Origin: JAGQYH01 sp041393015
Lineage (GTDB): Bacteria > Bacteroidota > Bacteroidia > Chitinophagales > JADIYW01
DNA: 64,000 bases
Reading direction: 5' to 3'
NCBI GenBank assembly: GCA_041393015.1
Contig: JAWKKV010000001.1
Coordinates: 1-64,000 of the forward strand
Shown: in pieces, positions 26,176-35,018 of the stretch
How positions within the stretch are numbered: the first letter of the stretch is position 1
Layout of the letters: each line of letters begins with the position of its first letter
Translations under genes and position numbers: made by a program
The notes under the pieces: model-generated
Seen by the model: only the letters and a program-made list of their open reading frames with translations
What the model was told of the DNA's origin: nothing
Database searches by the model: none

Positions 26176-26183
26176 CAAATTTA
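26176..26183 (-). promoter_or_regulatory. lpdA -7 element (TAAATTTG)
   Basis: The minus strand reads TAAATTTG 22 bases before the lpdA ATG. It fits the TAnnTTTG consensus. Confidence 0.5.
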
Positions 26184-26227
26184 CTTTAGTTATTTCGATT
26201 ATGATAAATAATAACACTTTGATTTCA

Positions 26228-26235
26228 TAGTTTTG
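26228..26235 (+). promoter_or_regulatory. -7 element of the M20 gene (TAGTTTTG)
   Basis: TAGTTTTG ends six bases before the ATG at 26242, so the transcript would be leaderless or nearly so. The lpdA promoter lies back to back with it. Confidence 0.5.
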
Positions 26236-26241
26236 TAAATA

Positions 26242-27435
26242 ATGGAGCAGATTAAAGCAAGTATAAAGAAAATCACGGAAGAGAATTTTGATGAGTTAGT
26301 CAATATTAGAAGACATATTCACGAACATCCCGAATTATCATTTGAAGAAATTGAGACCGCTAAATTTATCAGTCAAAAATTAACTGAATTTGGTATCGAA
26401 CATCAAACTAACATTGGCGGACATGGTATTGTGGGCTTAATCAAAGGAAAGAATCCCGATAAGAAAACAGTAGCATTGAGGGCTGATATTGACGCATTGC
26501 CTATTCAAGAAACCAATACAATAGATTACAAAAGTAAAATAGATGGCAAAATGCATGCCTGTGGGCACGATGTTCACACTACCTGTTTATTAGGCGCTAG
26601 CAATGTTTTAAATCAAGTTAAAGATCATTTTGAGGGCACAATAAAACTCATTTTTCAACCGGCAGAAGAGAAACTACCGGGAGGCGCTTCCATCATGATT
26701 GACGCAGGTGTTTTAAAAAATCCAACCGTTGATAGTATTTACGGTCAACATGTGCATCCACCATTAGAAGTTGGTAAAGTGGCTTTTCGACCAGGCATGA
26801 TGATGGCTTCAGCTGATGAATTATACTTAACTGTAAAAGGTCAAGGCGGACATGCTGCCTTACCTCAAAATGTTGTTGACCCTGTGGTTATTGCTGCTCA
26901 CATCATTATTGGCTTGCAACAAATTACCAGTAGAAATGCTAATCCAGGCGTTCCAACAGTTATTTCTTTTGGAAAAGTAATTGCTAATGGTGCTACCAAC
27001 GTTATCCCATATGAAGTAAAAATTGAAGGTACTTTTAGAACGTTTGACGAAGATTGGAGAAAAGAAGTTCATCAAAAAATTAAAAAGATGGCTAGTGGAA
27101 TTGCGGAAAGCATGGGCGGAAGTTGCGAAGTTGATATTCCAAGAGGCTATCCTCACTTAAAAAACAATGTTGAACTAACCAACCGAACTATTGATTGGGC
27201 AAAAGAATTTCTAGGGGAAGAAAATGTTGAAGAAATGCCTTTAAGGATGACTGGCGAAGATTTTTCATTTTATACACATCACGCTGATGCTTGTTTTTAT
27301 AGATTAGGTACAGGCAATGCTTCCAAAGGTATTGTATCACCTGTTCATACCTCTACTTTTAATATTGATGAAGATGCTTTAAAAGTAGGTTCTGGCCTAA
27401 TGGCATGGTTGGCTATAAAAGAATTGACAGTTTAA
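26242..27435 (+). CDS. M20 family amidohydrolase (hippurate/IAA-amino acid hydrolase type)
   Basis: A dinuclear-metal amidohydrolase that removes an acyl group from an N-acyl amino acid. In 397 residues the visible points are IRRHIHEHPELSFEE (24-36), ALRADIDALPIQE, the metal motif CGHDVHTT with Cys107, His109 and His112, and QPAEEKLPGGA. The dimerisation domain (about 185-300, KGQGGHAALP) is present. There is no signal peptide, so it is cytoplasmic. The true substrate is unknown; close family members cleave hippurate, N-acetyl amino acids or auxin conjugates. Confidence 0.9.
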   Translation: MEQIKASIKKITEENFDELVNIRRHIHEHPELSFEEIETAKFISQKLTEFGIEHQTNIGGHGIVGLIKGKNPDKKTVALRADIDALPIQETNTIDYKSKIDGKMHACGHDVHTTCLLGASNVLNQVKDHFEGTIKLIFQPAEEKLPGGASIMIDAGVLKNPTVDSIYGQHVHPPLEVGKVAFRPGMMMASADELYLTVKGQGGHAALPQNVVDPVVIAAHIIIGLQQITSRNANPGVPTVISFGKVIANGATNVIPYEVKIEGTFRTFDEDWRKEVHQKIKKMASGIAESMGGSCEVDIPRGYPHLKNNVELTNRTIDWAKEFLGEENVEEMPLRMTGEDFSFYTHHADACFYRLGTGNASKGIVSPVHTSTFNIDEDALKVGSGLMAWLAIKELTV

Positions 27436-27499
27436 CGCTTATATATTCAAACAATAGTTGATGCTTTATGAAGTAATAAACATGACTTAACGCCTTTAA

Positions 27500-27530
27500 T
27501 TGATAAACAATAGGCAATTCATTATCTTTG
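27500..27530 (+). promoter_or_regulatory. Promoter of the cysC-cysD-cysN cluster
   Basis: TTG at 27500-27502 and TATCTTTG at 27523-27530 are separated by 20 bases, a good Bacteroidota -33/-7 pair. The cysC ATG follows 18 bases later. This is one of the clearest promoters in the window. Confidence 0.65.
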
Positions 27531-27548
27531 CCGACTGTTTGAAATTCT

Positions 27549-28163
27549 ATGAAAAAGGAAAGCACTAACATCCATCCCATATTTGGCGATCTATTGCAAA
27601 GAGAAGACAAGGAAAACCTATTGAAACAACACAGCGCTGTTTTTTGGATGACTGGTCTATCAGGCTCCGGAAAAAGCACCGTAGCAAAAGGTGTAGAAAA
27701 ATTACTTCACGAAAAAGGCTTCTTAACTCAAGTTTTAGATGGTGATAATATCAGAAGTGGTATCAATAATAATTTAGGCTTTTCAGAATCAGACAGATTA
27801 GAAAATATTAGAAGAATTTCAGAAGTTTCAAAACTTTTTGTCGATTGCGGTATCATCACCATAAATAGTTTTGTAAGTCCAACCAAAGCCATCCGCCAAC
27901 AAGCAAAAGATATTATTGGAGAGGATAATTTTTTCGAGATATATATAAATGCACCTTTTAGCGTTTGTGAAGAACGAGATGTGAAAGGATTATATGCTAA
28001 AGCGAGAAAAGGCGAAATAAAGAATTTTACCGGTTTAGATGCTCCTTTTGAAGCGCCTGAAAATCCGGCCTTAGAAGTAAAAACTTTCGAAGAACCAATT
28101 GAAGATAGTGTAAAAAAAGTGGTAGAGTTTATGCTACCCATTATCAGTAAAAATAGAAAATAA
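27549..28163 (+). CDS. cysC: Adenylylsulfate kinase
   Basis: It phosphorylates APS to PAPS, the activated sulfate. The 204 residues form a P-loop kinase with GLSGSGKST (36-44), LDGDNIRSGINNNLGFSESD, and the late GLYAKARKGEIKNFTG segment that covers the active site. It is the first gene of a tight cysC-cysD-cysN group (5- and 52-base gaps) behind a clear promoter. No APS/PAPS reductase or sulfite reductase gene is nearby, so PAPS may feed sulfotransferases as well as assimilation; that is inference. Confidence 0.95.
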   Translation: MKKESTNIHPIFGDLLQREDKENLLKQHSAVFWMTGLSGSGKSTVAKGVEKLLHEKGFLTQVLDGDNIRSGINNNLGFSESDRLENIRRISEVSKLFVDCGIITINSFVSPTKAIRQQAKDIIGEDNFFEIYINAPFSVCEERDVKGLYAKARKGEIKNFTGLDAPFEAPENPALEVKTFEEPIEDSVKKVVEFMLPIISKNRK

Positions 28164-28168
28164 CAACT

Positions 28169-29071
28169 ATGTCATATAGAATTAATCATTTAAAAGAATT
28201 AGAGTCAGAGGCGATTTATATTATACGTGAAGTTGCTGCTCAATTTGAAAATCCAGCTATCTTATTCTCTGGAGGAAAAGACTCAATTTTATTAGTACAT
28301 CTTGCAAAAAAAGCATTTTTCCCTGCTAAAATTCCTTTTCCTTTAGTACATATTGATACGGGTCATAACTTTGACGAATGTATCTCTTTTAGAGATGAAT
28401 TAGTAGAAAAAATGGGAGCAAGATTAATTGTTGGATCTGTAGAGGATATGATTAATTCAGGAGGAGCCAATGAAGAAACCGGTGCTAATGCCAGCAGAAA
28501 CAGAGCTCAAATCCCAACCCTTTTAGACACCATTGAAAAGAATAAATTTGATGCTTGTTTAGGTGGTGCAAGAAGAGATGAAGAGAAGGCAAGAGCTAAA
28601 GAAAGATTTTTCTCGCACAGAGACGAGTTTGGTCAATGGGATCCTAAAAATCAAAGACCAGAATTATGGAATATTTTTAATGGAAGAAAGAACATTGGAG
28701 AAAACTTTAGAGTATTTCCAATTAGTAACTGGACAGAATTAGATGTTTGGCAATATATAGCTATGGAAAATGTAGAATTACCGAGTTTATATTTTGCTCA
28801 TAAAAGAATGACGTTCATTAGAGATGGAGTTATTCTTAGCGATTCAAAATTTATTCCATTAAAACCGGGTGAAGTATTAGAAGAAAGATTAGTTCGTTAC
28901 AGAACTATGGGTGATGCTACTATTACCGGAGCTTATTTATCAGAAGCTGACACAATTGATAAAGTTATTCAAGAAGTAGCAGCGGCTAGAGAAACAGAAA
29001 GAGGCATGAGAGCAGATGATAAGCGATCTGAAACAGCAATGGAAGACAGAAAAAAAGAAGGTTATTTCTAA
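28169..29071 (+). CDS. cysD: Sulfate adenylyltransferase subunit 2
   Basis: The small catalytic subunit of ATP sulfurylase, which joins sulfate and ATP into APS. It is a PP-loop enzyme of 300 residues with SGGKDS at 34-39, HIDTGHNFDE, the GGARRDEEKARAKERFFS segment and FRVFPISNWTELDVWQYI. The length and order match the family. It starts five bases after cysC and works with CysN, whose GTP hydrolysis drives the reaction. Confidence 0.96.
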   Translation: MSYRINHLKELESEAIYIIREVAAQFENPAILFSGGKDSILLVHLAKKAFFPAKIPFPLVHIDTGHNFDECISFRDELVEKMGARLIVGSVEDMINSGGANEETGANASRNRAQIPTLLDTIEKNKFDACLGGARRDEEKARAKERFFSHRDEFGQWDPKNQRPELWNIFNGRKNIGENFRVFPISNWTELDVWQYIAMENVELPSLYFAHKRMTFIRDGVILSDSKFIPLKPGEVLEERLVRYRTMGDATITGAYLSEADTIDKVIQEVAAARETERGMRADDKRSETAMEDRKKEGYF

Positions 29072-29123
29072 ACGATATAGATTTAGAAGTAAAAAATTTA
29101 AAAAATAGATAGAAGATATAGTT

Positions 29124-30437
29124 ATGAGCGATAATAACGGACAATCATCAAATGATAAAGAAATATTTGATTCCAAATCATACTTAGAAATGGAATTACT
29201 TCGATTCACTACAGCTGGTAGTGTTGATGATGGTAAATCAACTTTGATTGGTAGATTACTTTACGATAGTAAATCCATCTTTCAAGATCAAATGGATGCC
29301 ATCCAAGAATCTAGTAAAAGAAGAGGTGATGAGAATTTGAATTTGGCATTATTGACAGATGGTTTGAAATCTGAAAGAGAACAAGGAATTACTATTGATG
29401 TTGCCTATAGATATTTCTCTACGCCTAAAAGAAAATTCATCATTGCAGACACCCCAGGCCATATTCAGTACACTAGAAACATGGTAACCGGTGCTTCAAC
29501 TGCCAACTTAGCTATTCTTTTAGTAGATGCTAGAAAAGGAATTATTGAACAAACTAAACGACATGCTTTAATTGCTTCTCTGTTAGGTATTCCGCATGTG
29601 GTAATCTGTATCAATAAAATGGATTTAGTTGATTACAAAAAAGAAGCATTTCAAAAAGTAGTGAAGGAATTTGAAGAATTTTCTACTCGTATCAATATTA
29701 AAGATGTTAGATATATTCCTATTTCTGCGCTTTTCGGTGATAATGTTGTAGATCGTTCTGATAAAACACCTTGGTATCAAGGACCAACCTTGATGTATCT
29801 TTTAGAAACAATTCATATCAGTAATGATAACAACCATATCGACGGAAGATTCCCTGTACAACATGTCATCAGACCTCATTCTGACGATTACCATGATTAT
29901 AGAGGATATGCAGGACGAGTAGCTGGTGGTGTTTTCAAAAAAGGTGATAAAGTAATCGCATTGCCTTCAGGATTTGCCTCTACCATAAAATCTGTTGAAT
30001 TAGATGGAGAAGAATTAGAAGAAGCATTTTCTCCTATGTCAGTTACTATTAGATTAGAAGACGACATTGATATCGGAAGAGGCGATATGTTGGCGAAGGT
30101 GAATAACTTACCAAAACAAGATCAAGATCTTGACGCTATGATTTGTTGGATGGATGAAAAAAAGCCGCTACAACTAAAAGGAAAATATACGATTAGGCAC
30201 ACCACGAAAGAAGCTAGATGTATCATTCAAGAAATCGTATACAAAATGGATATTAGTACTCTTCATAAATTAGAAGATGATAATAATATTGGACTAAACG
30301 ATATTGGAAGAATTAGACTAAGAACAACTTCACCGTTGCTTTTCGATCCTTACAGCAAAAACCGTCAAACGGGTAGTTTTGTTTTGATTGACGAAGCAAC
30401 TAACGTAACTGTTGGAGCCGGAATGCTAATCAAATAG
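29124..30437 (+). CDS. cysN: Sulfate adenylyltransferase subunit 1 (GTPase)
   Basis: The GTPase subunit that couples GTP hydrolysis to APS formation by CysD. The 437 residues hold an EF-Tu-like G domain (GSVDDGKST at 32-40, DTPGHIQYTRNM, NKMDLVDY) and two beta-barrel domains. It is not fused to CysC, unlike in many proteobacteria; the kinase is the separate first gene. A 126-base AT-rich spacer with a weak TATCTTTA element separates it from the Rieske gene. Confidence 0.95.
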   Translation: MSDNNGQSSNDKEIFDSKSYLEMELLRFTTAGSVDDGKSTLIGRLLYDSKSIFQDQMDAIQESSKRRGDENLNLALLTDGLKSEREQGITIDVAYRYFSTPKRKFIIADTPGHIQYTRNMVTGASTANLAILLVDARKGIIEQTKRHALIASLLGIPHVVICINKMDLVDYKKEAFQKVVKEFEEFSTRINIKDVRYIPISALFGDNVVDRSDKTPWYQGPTLMYLLETIHISNDNNHIDGRFPVQHVIRPHSDDYHDYRGYAGRVAGGVFKKGDKVIALPSGFASTIKSVELDGEELEEAFSPMSVTIRLEDDIDIGRGDMLAKVNNLPKQDQDLDAMICWMDEKKPLQLKGKYTIRHTTKEARCIIQEIVYKMDISTLHKLEDDNNIGLNDIGRIRLRTTSPLLFDPYSKNRQTGSFVLIDEATNVTVGAGMLIK

Positions 30438-30563
30438 GCTGATTTAGCTTTCTTGGTATTTTAATAATATGTTTATTCCGTCTGAGGTAAAAAGTAATTT
30501 TATTATTTTTAGTAAAATTATATATCTTTATCTCACCATAAATAGTTAGTTAAAAAACATGAC

Positions 30564-31616
30564 ATGACGTTAGCTAAAGCAATTCTAAAACAAGATTACA
30601 CTGTTCCTACATTCCCAACGGGTTGGTTCGTTATTGCAGAATCAAAAGAAGTTAAGAAAGGAGAAATTTTATCGAGAACATTTTCAGGGAAAGATGTTGT
30701 AATTTTTAGAACAAAATCTGGAAAGGCAGCTGTGCTAGATGCTTATTGTCCACACATGGGTGCGCATTTTGGTCATGGAGGAACAGTAGAAGGCGAAGAC
30801 ATAAAATGTCCATTTCATGGTTTTTGTTTTAGCACTGACGGAGAATGTACTAAAACAGGTTATGGTACTAAACCATCACCAAGAGCGAAAAGTTATTCTT
30901 GGCCGGTGGAGGAAAAAATGGGTATTATATTCTGTTGGTATCATCCAGAGCAAATAGAACCTACCTACCATATTGATACTATGGAGAGTGATGAGTACAC
31001 CGATTATAAAATCCATACTTGGGAAATGATTAGTAATCCTACAGAAACAGCTGAAAACAGCGTAGATGTTGGACATTTCTCTCACATTCACGGATACAAA
31101 GATCCGCATTCTATCAATCCATTAAAGTTAGATGGTGCTTTCTTAAATGTTAAATACGGCATGTATAGAAAGGGTGATTTTCTAGGAAAACCAAAAAAAC
31201 ATTTCTTAATTGAATTTGAAATTTTTCAGCAAGGTTTAGGTTTTGCTTTAGTAGAAGCTAATTTGGTTGAATTAGGATTAAAAACCAGACATTTAGTAAT
31301 GCCTACTACAATTGCAGGCAAAGAAATGTATTTAAGAATTGGATGTGCGGTAAGTAAGATTAAAGAGCCGGGTAAAATAATGCCAATACTCAAGATTGTG
31401 CCTAAGAGTTTAATCACTAAAATAATGCACCGTGAAGCATTTAAAGGATATATCCACGATGTATATCAAGACTTTAAAGTTTGGCAGAATAAAATCTATT
31501 TAACGCCACCGGCTTTATCAAAAGGTGATGGTCCAATTATGCAATATAGAGCATGGGCTGCTCAATTCGATTATGAGTTAAACCAAAGAGTGAATGGAAA
31601 TGTAGAGGATAATTAA
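30564..31616 (+). CDS. Rieske non-heme iron oxygenase (DAF-36/KshA-like)
   Basis: It is predicted to hydroxylate or desaturate a ring or lipid substrate with O2. The 350 residues carry a Rieske 2Fe-2S motif, Cys62-x-His64 (CPHMGAH) and Cys82-x2-His85 (CPFHGF), then the mononuclear iron motif E164-x3-D168-x2-H171-x4-H176. The layout recalls cholesterol 7-desaturase (Neverland/DAF-36) and KshA 9-alpha-hydroxylase rather than dioxygenase alpha subunits with a beta partner. No reductase gene is adjacent. The substrate is unknown; sterol-like or isoprenoid lipids are possible. Confidence 0.87.
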   Translation: MTLAKAILKQDYTVPTFPTGWFVIAESKEVKKGEILSRTFSGKDVVIFRTKSGKAAVLDAYCPHMGAHFGHGGTVEGEDIKCPFHGFCFSTDGECTKTGYGTKPSPRAKSYSWPVEEKMGIIFCWYHPEQIEPTYHIDTMESDEYTDYKIHTWEMISNPTETAENSVDVGHFSHIHGYKDPHSINPLKLDGAFLNVKYGMYRKGDFLGKPKKHFLIEFEIFQQGLGFALVEANLVELGLKTRHLVMPTTIAGKEMYLRIGCAVSKIKEPGKIMPILKIVPKSLITKIMHREAFKGYIHDVYQDFKVWQNKIYLTPPALSKGDGPIMQYRAWAAQFDYELNQRVNGNVEDN

Positions 31617-31885
31617 AACCTCTATCATATTTTCCAGACTATCTGATCCAAAATTCTAATTCATTTTTTGAAGTAGTTAAATTCTTTAGGCATGGTTTCA
31701 ATTGTCGCCTATCCTATCTTACAAGCTTTAATTTCAAGTATTATTTTGTGTAAACGACAAAACATATCCCACCAACTTTAGGAAAAACAGATTGCAGAAC
31801 ATCTCCATAAAATCTTACGAAAGTTTCATTAGATTGCCTTGTAAATCCGTAATTTGACAGATGACTCGCAAAAACGGTTAAAACT

Positions 31886-33043
31886 ATGAGTATAGACAAC
31901 TTTAGTTCTGAAGAATTAGCAAGATACAATCGGCACATTATCATTCCTGAATTGGGAATGGAAGGTCAATTAAAATTGAAAAATGCTAAGGTATTGGTCA
32001 TTGGAACTGGAGGATTAGGCAGCCCAATGTTACTTTATTTGGCTGCTGCCGGTGTGGGAACATTGGGTATCGTAGATTTTGATGTGGTAGATGAAAGTAA
32101 CTTGCAGCGTCAAGTTCTTTTTTCCGTTCAAGATGTTGGCCGACCAAAAGTAGAAGCGGCAAAAGAGCGAATTGAAGGCATCAATCCACACATTAAAGTG
32201 AATGCTTATAATCTTCAATTGACATCAAAAAATGCTTTAGAACTGTTTAAAGACTATGATCTAGTAGCTGACGGAACAGATAACTTTCCAACTCGTTATT
32301 TGGTGAATGACGCTTCTGTATTCTCTGGTATTCCTAATGTTTATGCATCTATTTATAGGTTTGATGGACAAGTTTCTGTATTCAACTATACCGATAAAGA
32401 TGGCAATACAGGACCGAATTACAGAGATCTTTACGCAGAGCCTCCACCTCCGGGATTAGTGCCTAGCTGTGCTGAAGGTGGCGTATTAGGCGTTTTGCCT
32501 GGCATTATTGGAAGTTTACAAGCCAATGAAGTCATTAAAGTTATAACAGGCATTGGTGAACCACTTTCCGGCAAGCTTTATACATTTGATGCGCTTAGTT
32601 TCAAGAGCCGCACATTCAATATCGGAAAAGATAAAACCAATCCATTAACTGGTGAAAACCCAACACAAACTACTCTAATAGATTACGAGCAATTTTGTGG
32701 AATTCCTCAAGCATATGAAGCTTCAAAAGTTAAAGAAATAACTGTTCAAGAATTGAAGAATTGGATGGTTCAAGAAAAAGATTTTCAACTGATTGATGTT
32801 AGAGAATCACATGAATACGACATCGTAAATTTAGGCGCAGAATTGATTCCCTTAAAAACAGTTGTCAATAATGCCAATAAATTCAATAAAAATAAGCCTG
32901 TGGTTGTCTATTGTAAAATGGGTGGCAGAAGTGCTATCGCTATTCAACAGCTTCAAGAAAAAGGCTTTGATAACCTATTGAACTTAAAAGGTGGGATTAC
33001 AGCTTATGCTAAAGAGATTGATCCTTCGCTGATAACGTATTGA
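31886..33043 (+). CDS. MoeZ-type adenylyltransferase with C-terminal rhodanese domain
   Basis: It is predicted to adenylate the C-terminal glycine of a ubiquitin-like sulfur carrier (MoaD or ThiS type) and pass sulfur to it. The E1-like domain (1-250) has GTGGLGSP (40-47), DESNLQRQ and VPSCAEGGVLG. A rhodanese domain (about 285-380) follows, with the active-site loop CKMGGRS at Cys343. The four-Cys zinc site of E. coli MoeB is absent: the region reads GPNYRDLYAEP. The fused rhodanese and lost zinc match the MoeZ type. No carrier-protein gene is adjacent. The 269-base spacer upstream shows nothing I can name. Confidence 0.88.
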   Translation: MSIDNFSSEELARYNRHIIIPELGMEGQLKLKNAKVLVIGTGGLGSPMLLYLAAAGVGTLGIVDFDVVDESNLQRQVLFSVQDVGRPKVEAAKERIEGINPHIKVNAYNLQLTSKNALELFKDYDLVADGTDNFPTRYLVNDASVFSGIPNVYASIYRFDGQVSVFNYTDKDGNTGPNYRDLYAEPPPPGLVPSCAEGGVLGVLPGIIGSLQANEVIKVITGIGEPLSGKLYTFDALSFKSRTFNIGKDKTNPLTGENPTQTTLIDYEQFCGIPQAYEASKVKEITVQELKNWMVQEKDFQLIDVRESHEYDIVNLGAELIPLKTVVNNANKFNKNKPVVVYCKMGGRSAIAIQQLQEKGFDNLLNLKGGITAYAKEIDPSLITY

Positions 33044-33080
33044 TGTGCTGATGTGCTGATGTGCTGATGTGCTGATGTGC
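33041..33080. repeat. Tandem octamer (TGATGTGC)x5
   Basis: Five perfect copies of TGATGTGC, with a sixth partial copy. The first contains the TGA stop of the MoeZ-type gene. Replication slippage could not change the protein because the stop is in the first unit. Confidence 0.95.
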
Positions 33081-33130
33081 TGATAAGATAATTTATACAA
33101 GATGAATATATCTGGAAAATACAATTGTAA

Positions 33131-33165
33131 CATTATCACATTAAAGCATTAACACATTAAAACAT
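33131..33165. repeat. Degenerate CATTA/CACATTA repeat, inverted relative to the TGATGTGC array
   Basis: The run CATTATCACATTAAAGCATT and what follows is built of degenerate 9-10 base units. Its reverse complement matches the TGATGTGC array at 16 of 23 positions, so the two could fold together as a long imperfect hairpin. Confidence 0.6.
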
Positions 33166-33173
33166 TATCTTTG
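33166..33173 (+). promoter_or_regulatory. rluF -7 element (TATCTTTG)
   Basis: A perfect TAnnTTTG ends eight bases before the rluF ATG, implying a leader of only a few bases. Confidence 0.5.
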
Positions 33174-33181
33174 CTCTTACT

Positions 33182-33895
33182 ATGAGCCAAAATGATGCAT
33201 CCAAAAGTTTGAACAAATTCATTAGCGATTCCGGATTATGTTCCAGAAGACAAGCAGATGCTTTAATTGATGAAGGAAGAGTAACCTTAAACGGGAAAAC
33301 TGCCAGAAAAGGCAATAGAGTTCTTCCTCAAGATGAGGTTTCTGTCGATGGCGATATCATTGGTAAAAAGAAAAGCAAGCCCATCTATATTGCTTTTAAT
33401 AAACCTGTTGGCATTGAATGTACTACCAATAGAAATGTCAACGGCAACATCATAGATTTCATCAAACACGAACAACGTATTTTCCCCATAGGAAGATTGG
33501 ATAAAGATTCTGAAGGATTAATCCTTTTAACGAATGATGGCGATATTGTCAATACTATTCTAAGGGCGGAAAACAAACACGAGAAAGAATATATCGTTGA
33601 AGTGGATAGAAACATTACACGAGAATTCATTAAGCAAATGGGTGATGGCGTAACTATTCTTGGCAAGGTAACCAATAAATGCGAGGTAAATAAATTAGGC
33701 AAAAAAGTATTTTCAATTGTTTTGACGCAAGGCTGGAATAGACAAATTAGAAGAATGTGTACGGAATTGGGCTACAAAGTAAAATCGCTCCAAAGAGTTA
33801 GAATTATGCATATCAAGTTAGGCGAATTGCCGGTTGGTCGTTGGAGAAGATTAAATCATATTGAGTTAACCGGTATCCTAGAAAAAGCAAACTAA
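33182..33895 (+). CDS. rluF: 23S rRNA pseudouridine synthase, RluF-like
   Basis: It isomerises uridine to pseudouridine in rRNA; RluF acts at U2604 of 23S rRNA. The 237 residues hold an S4 RNA-binding domain (SLNKFISDSGLCSRRQAD) and the RsuA/RluB/E/F catalytic domain with GRLDKDSEGLILLTNDG, where the Asp in RLD is the catalytic residue. QGWNRQIRRMC is the RluF-type C-terminal motif. Its start follows a perfect -7 element by eight bases. RluE and RsuA are alternatives, but the overall pattern is closest to RluF. Confidence 0.85.
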   Translation: MSQNDASKSLNKFISDSGLCSRRQADALIDEGRVTLNGKTARKGNRVLPQDEVSVDGDIIGKKKSKPIYIAFNKPVGIECTTNRNVNGNIIDFIKHEQRIFPIGRLDKDSEGLILLTNDGDIVNTILRAENKHEKEYIVEVDRNITREFIKQMGDGVTILGKVTNKCEVNKLGKKVFSIVLTQGWNRQIRRMCTELGYKVKSLQRVRIMHIKLGELPVGRWRRLNHIELTGILEKAN

Positions 33896-33900
33896 AATGT

Positions 33901-34431
33901 ATGTTTGAATCATTAAGTCCTCTAGAAATTAGATTATTACAAACGGCATCAATCATCGTTTTTTTCTCTATTTCTAAAGCTATTATAAACCGAATCGTTA
34001 ATAAGACATTGTTGAATTTTGATTTCGGCTTACAACGAAAAAGAATAGCGCTAAAAGCTACTAATTTCTTCATTTTCATTTTATCTACCGTATCAATTAT
34101 TGCTGTTTGGGGATTAAAAGGAAGTCAGGTATTAACTTTTTTAACGTCGGTTTTAGCCGTTATCGGTGTAGCCTTTATGGCGCAGTGGTCATTGCTTTCC
34201 AACATCACTGCAGGACTAATATTGTTTTTCAGCCACCCATTAAAAATTGGTGACTTTATTCAGATTATTGACAAGGATTTCCCGATGGAAGGTCAAATTG
34301 AAGATATTAGCCTGTTCTTTCTATTTATAAGAGCATCCGATAATAAAACCTACACTATTCCAAATTCAATAGTTGTTCAGAAAACACTTTCCATCTTAAA
34401 GAAAGAAAAAGAGCTTACTGAACCTGAATAA
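33901..34431 (+). CDS. Short MscS-type mechanosensitive channel
   Basis: A 176-residue membrane protein beginning five bases after rluF. Two or three hydrophobic segments precede the pore-lining helix (VLAVIGVAFMAQWSLLSNIT) and the beta domain (HPLKIGDFIQI and the late TYTIPNSIVV). That is only the pore and beta core of MscS; the C-terminal cage domain is missing and the tail is a short charged helix. Small versions like this are common in Bacteroidota. It probably acts in osmotic release. A separate promoter is not visible. Confidence 0.85.
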   Translation: MFESLSPLEIRLLQTASIIVFFSISKAIINRIVNKTLLNFDFGLQRKRIALKATNFFIFILSTVSIIAVWGLKGSQVLTFLTSVLAVIGVAFMAQWSLLSNITAGLILFFSHPLKIGDFIQIIDKDFPMEGQIEDISLFFLFIRASDNKTYTIPNSIVVQKTLSILKKEKELTEPE

Positions 34432-34448
34432 TTATTGAAAGAGATTGA

Positions 34449-34835
34449 CTAATTATCTTCCGAGTAAGCTATGAAAGCAAATTTATAAGCGGTAATATCC
34501 GGTCTATTAATTTTATGCTCAGAATTAGCTAGAAGAGATAAGAAAAAATCTAAGCTTTCAACTTTGGTATCAACTGACTCATCAACTGGTTCTTTTTCAA
34601 TTTCTTCGTCTTCTTCATCCAACTCTTCTTCAGGTTGTTCAATATCAAAAGTTCCGGTAGCTTCAATGTGTTCGTAAGCCATTCTAATAACTTTTGTTAC
34701 CAAAGGATCTTTCTCCTCTAAGGCATACGGTCTTAAAGTTTTTAAGTCTGCCACTATTGCTTCAGCATCAATACCATTCTTAATTAAACCTTTCTGAATC
34801 TTATTAATTAATTTTTTCGCTTCTAAACTTTCCAC
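34449..34835 (-). CDS. Conserved acidic protein of unknown function
   Basis: I do not recognise a named family. With the GTG start the protein has 128 residues: a basic helical N-terminus (VESLEAKKLINKIQKGLIK), a central TLRPYALEEKDPLVTKVIRM and a strongly acidic linker (EEELDEEDEEIEKEP). The frame is open upstream to an ATG at 34883, but a perfect -7 element (34852-34859) lies between the two, so GTG at 34835 is the likely start. There is no signal peptide. It converges with the MscS gene, 17 bases apart. Confidence 0.6.
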   Translation of the reverse strand: MESLEAKKLINKIQKGLIKNGIDAEAIVADLKTLRPYALEEKDPLVTKVIRMAYEHIEATGTFDIEQPEEELDEEDEEIEKEPVDESVDTKVESLDFFLSLLANSEHKINRPDITAYKFAFIAYSEDN

Positions 34836-34851
34836 TTTTTGTAGTTTTTGG

Positions 34852-34859
34852 CAAAGGTA
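34852..34859 (-). promoter_or_regulatory. -7 element (TACCTTTG) that decides the start of the next gene
   Basis: The minus strand reads TACCTTTG 16 bases before the GTG at 34835 and downstream of the ATG at 34883. It argues for the shorter reading frame. Confidence 0.5.
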
Positions 34860-35018
34860 AGACAAGTCATAAAAAAATGGCAATAAACCATCAAATTTAA
34901 TCTACTGTTTTTATTTGTGAGGTTGCTGAGATTTTGAACTGTTGAGTTATTTTTTATCCATTTTACTTATAGACTTCAAAATCCCAAATCTATTGTAGCA
35001 TATCCAAATCCTTATCTC

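Noticed and set aside
31741..31944. 67-codon minus-strand frame before the MoeZ-type gene
   Set aside because: It overlaps the start of a strongly supported gene, and the peptide resembles no family.
33041..33080. CRISPR array
   Set aside because: Units are eight bases with no spacers; it is a simple tandem repeat.
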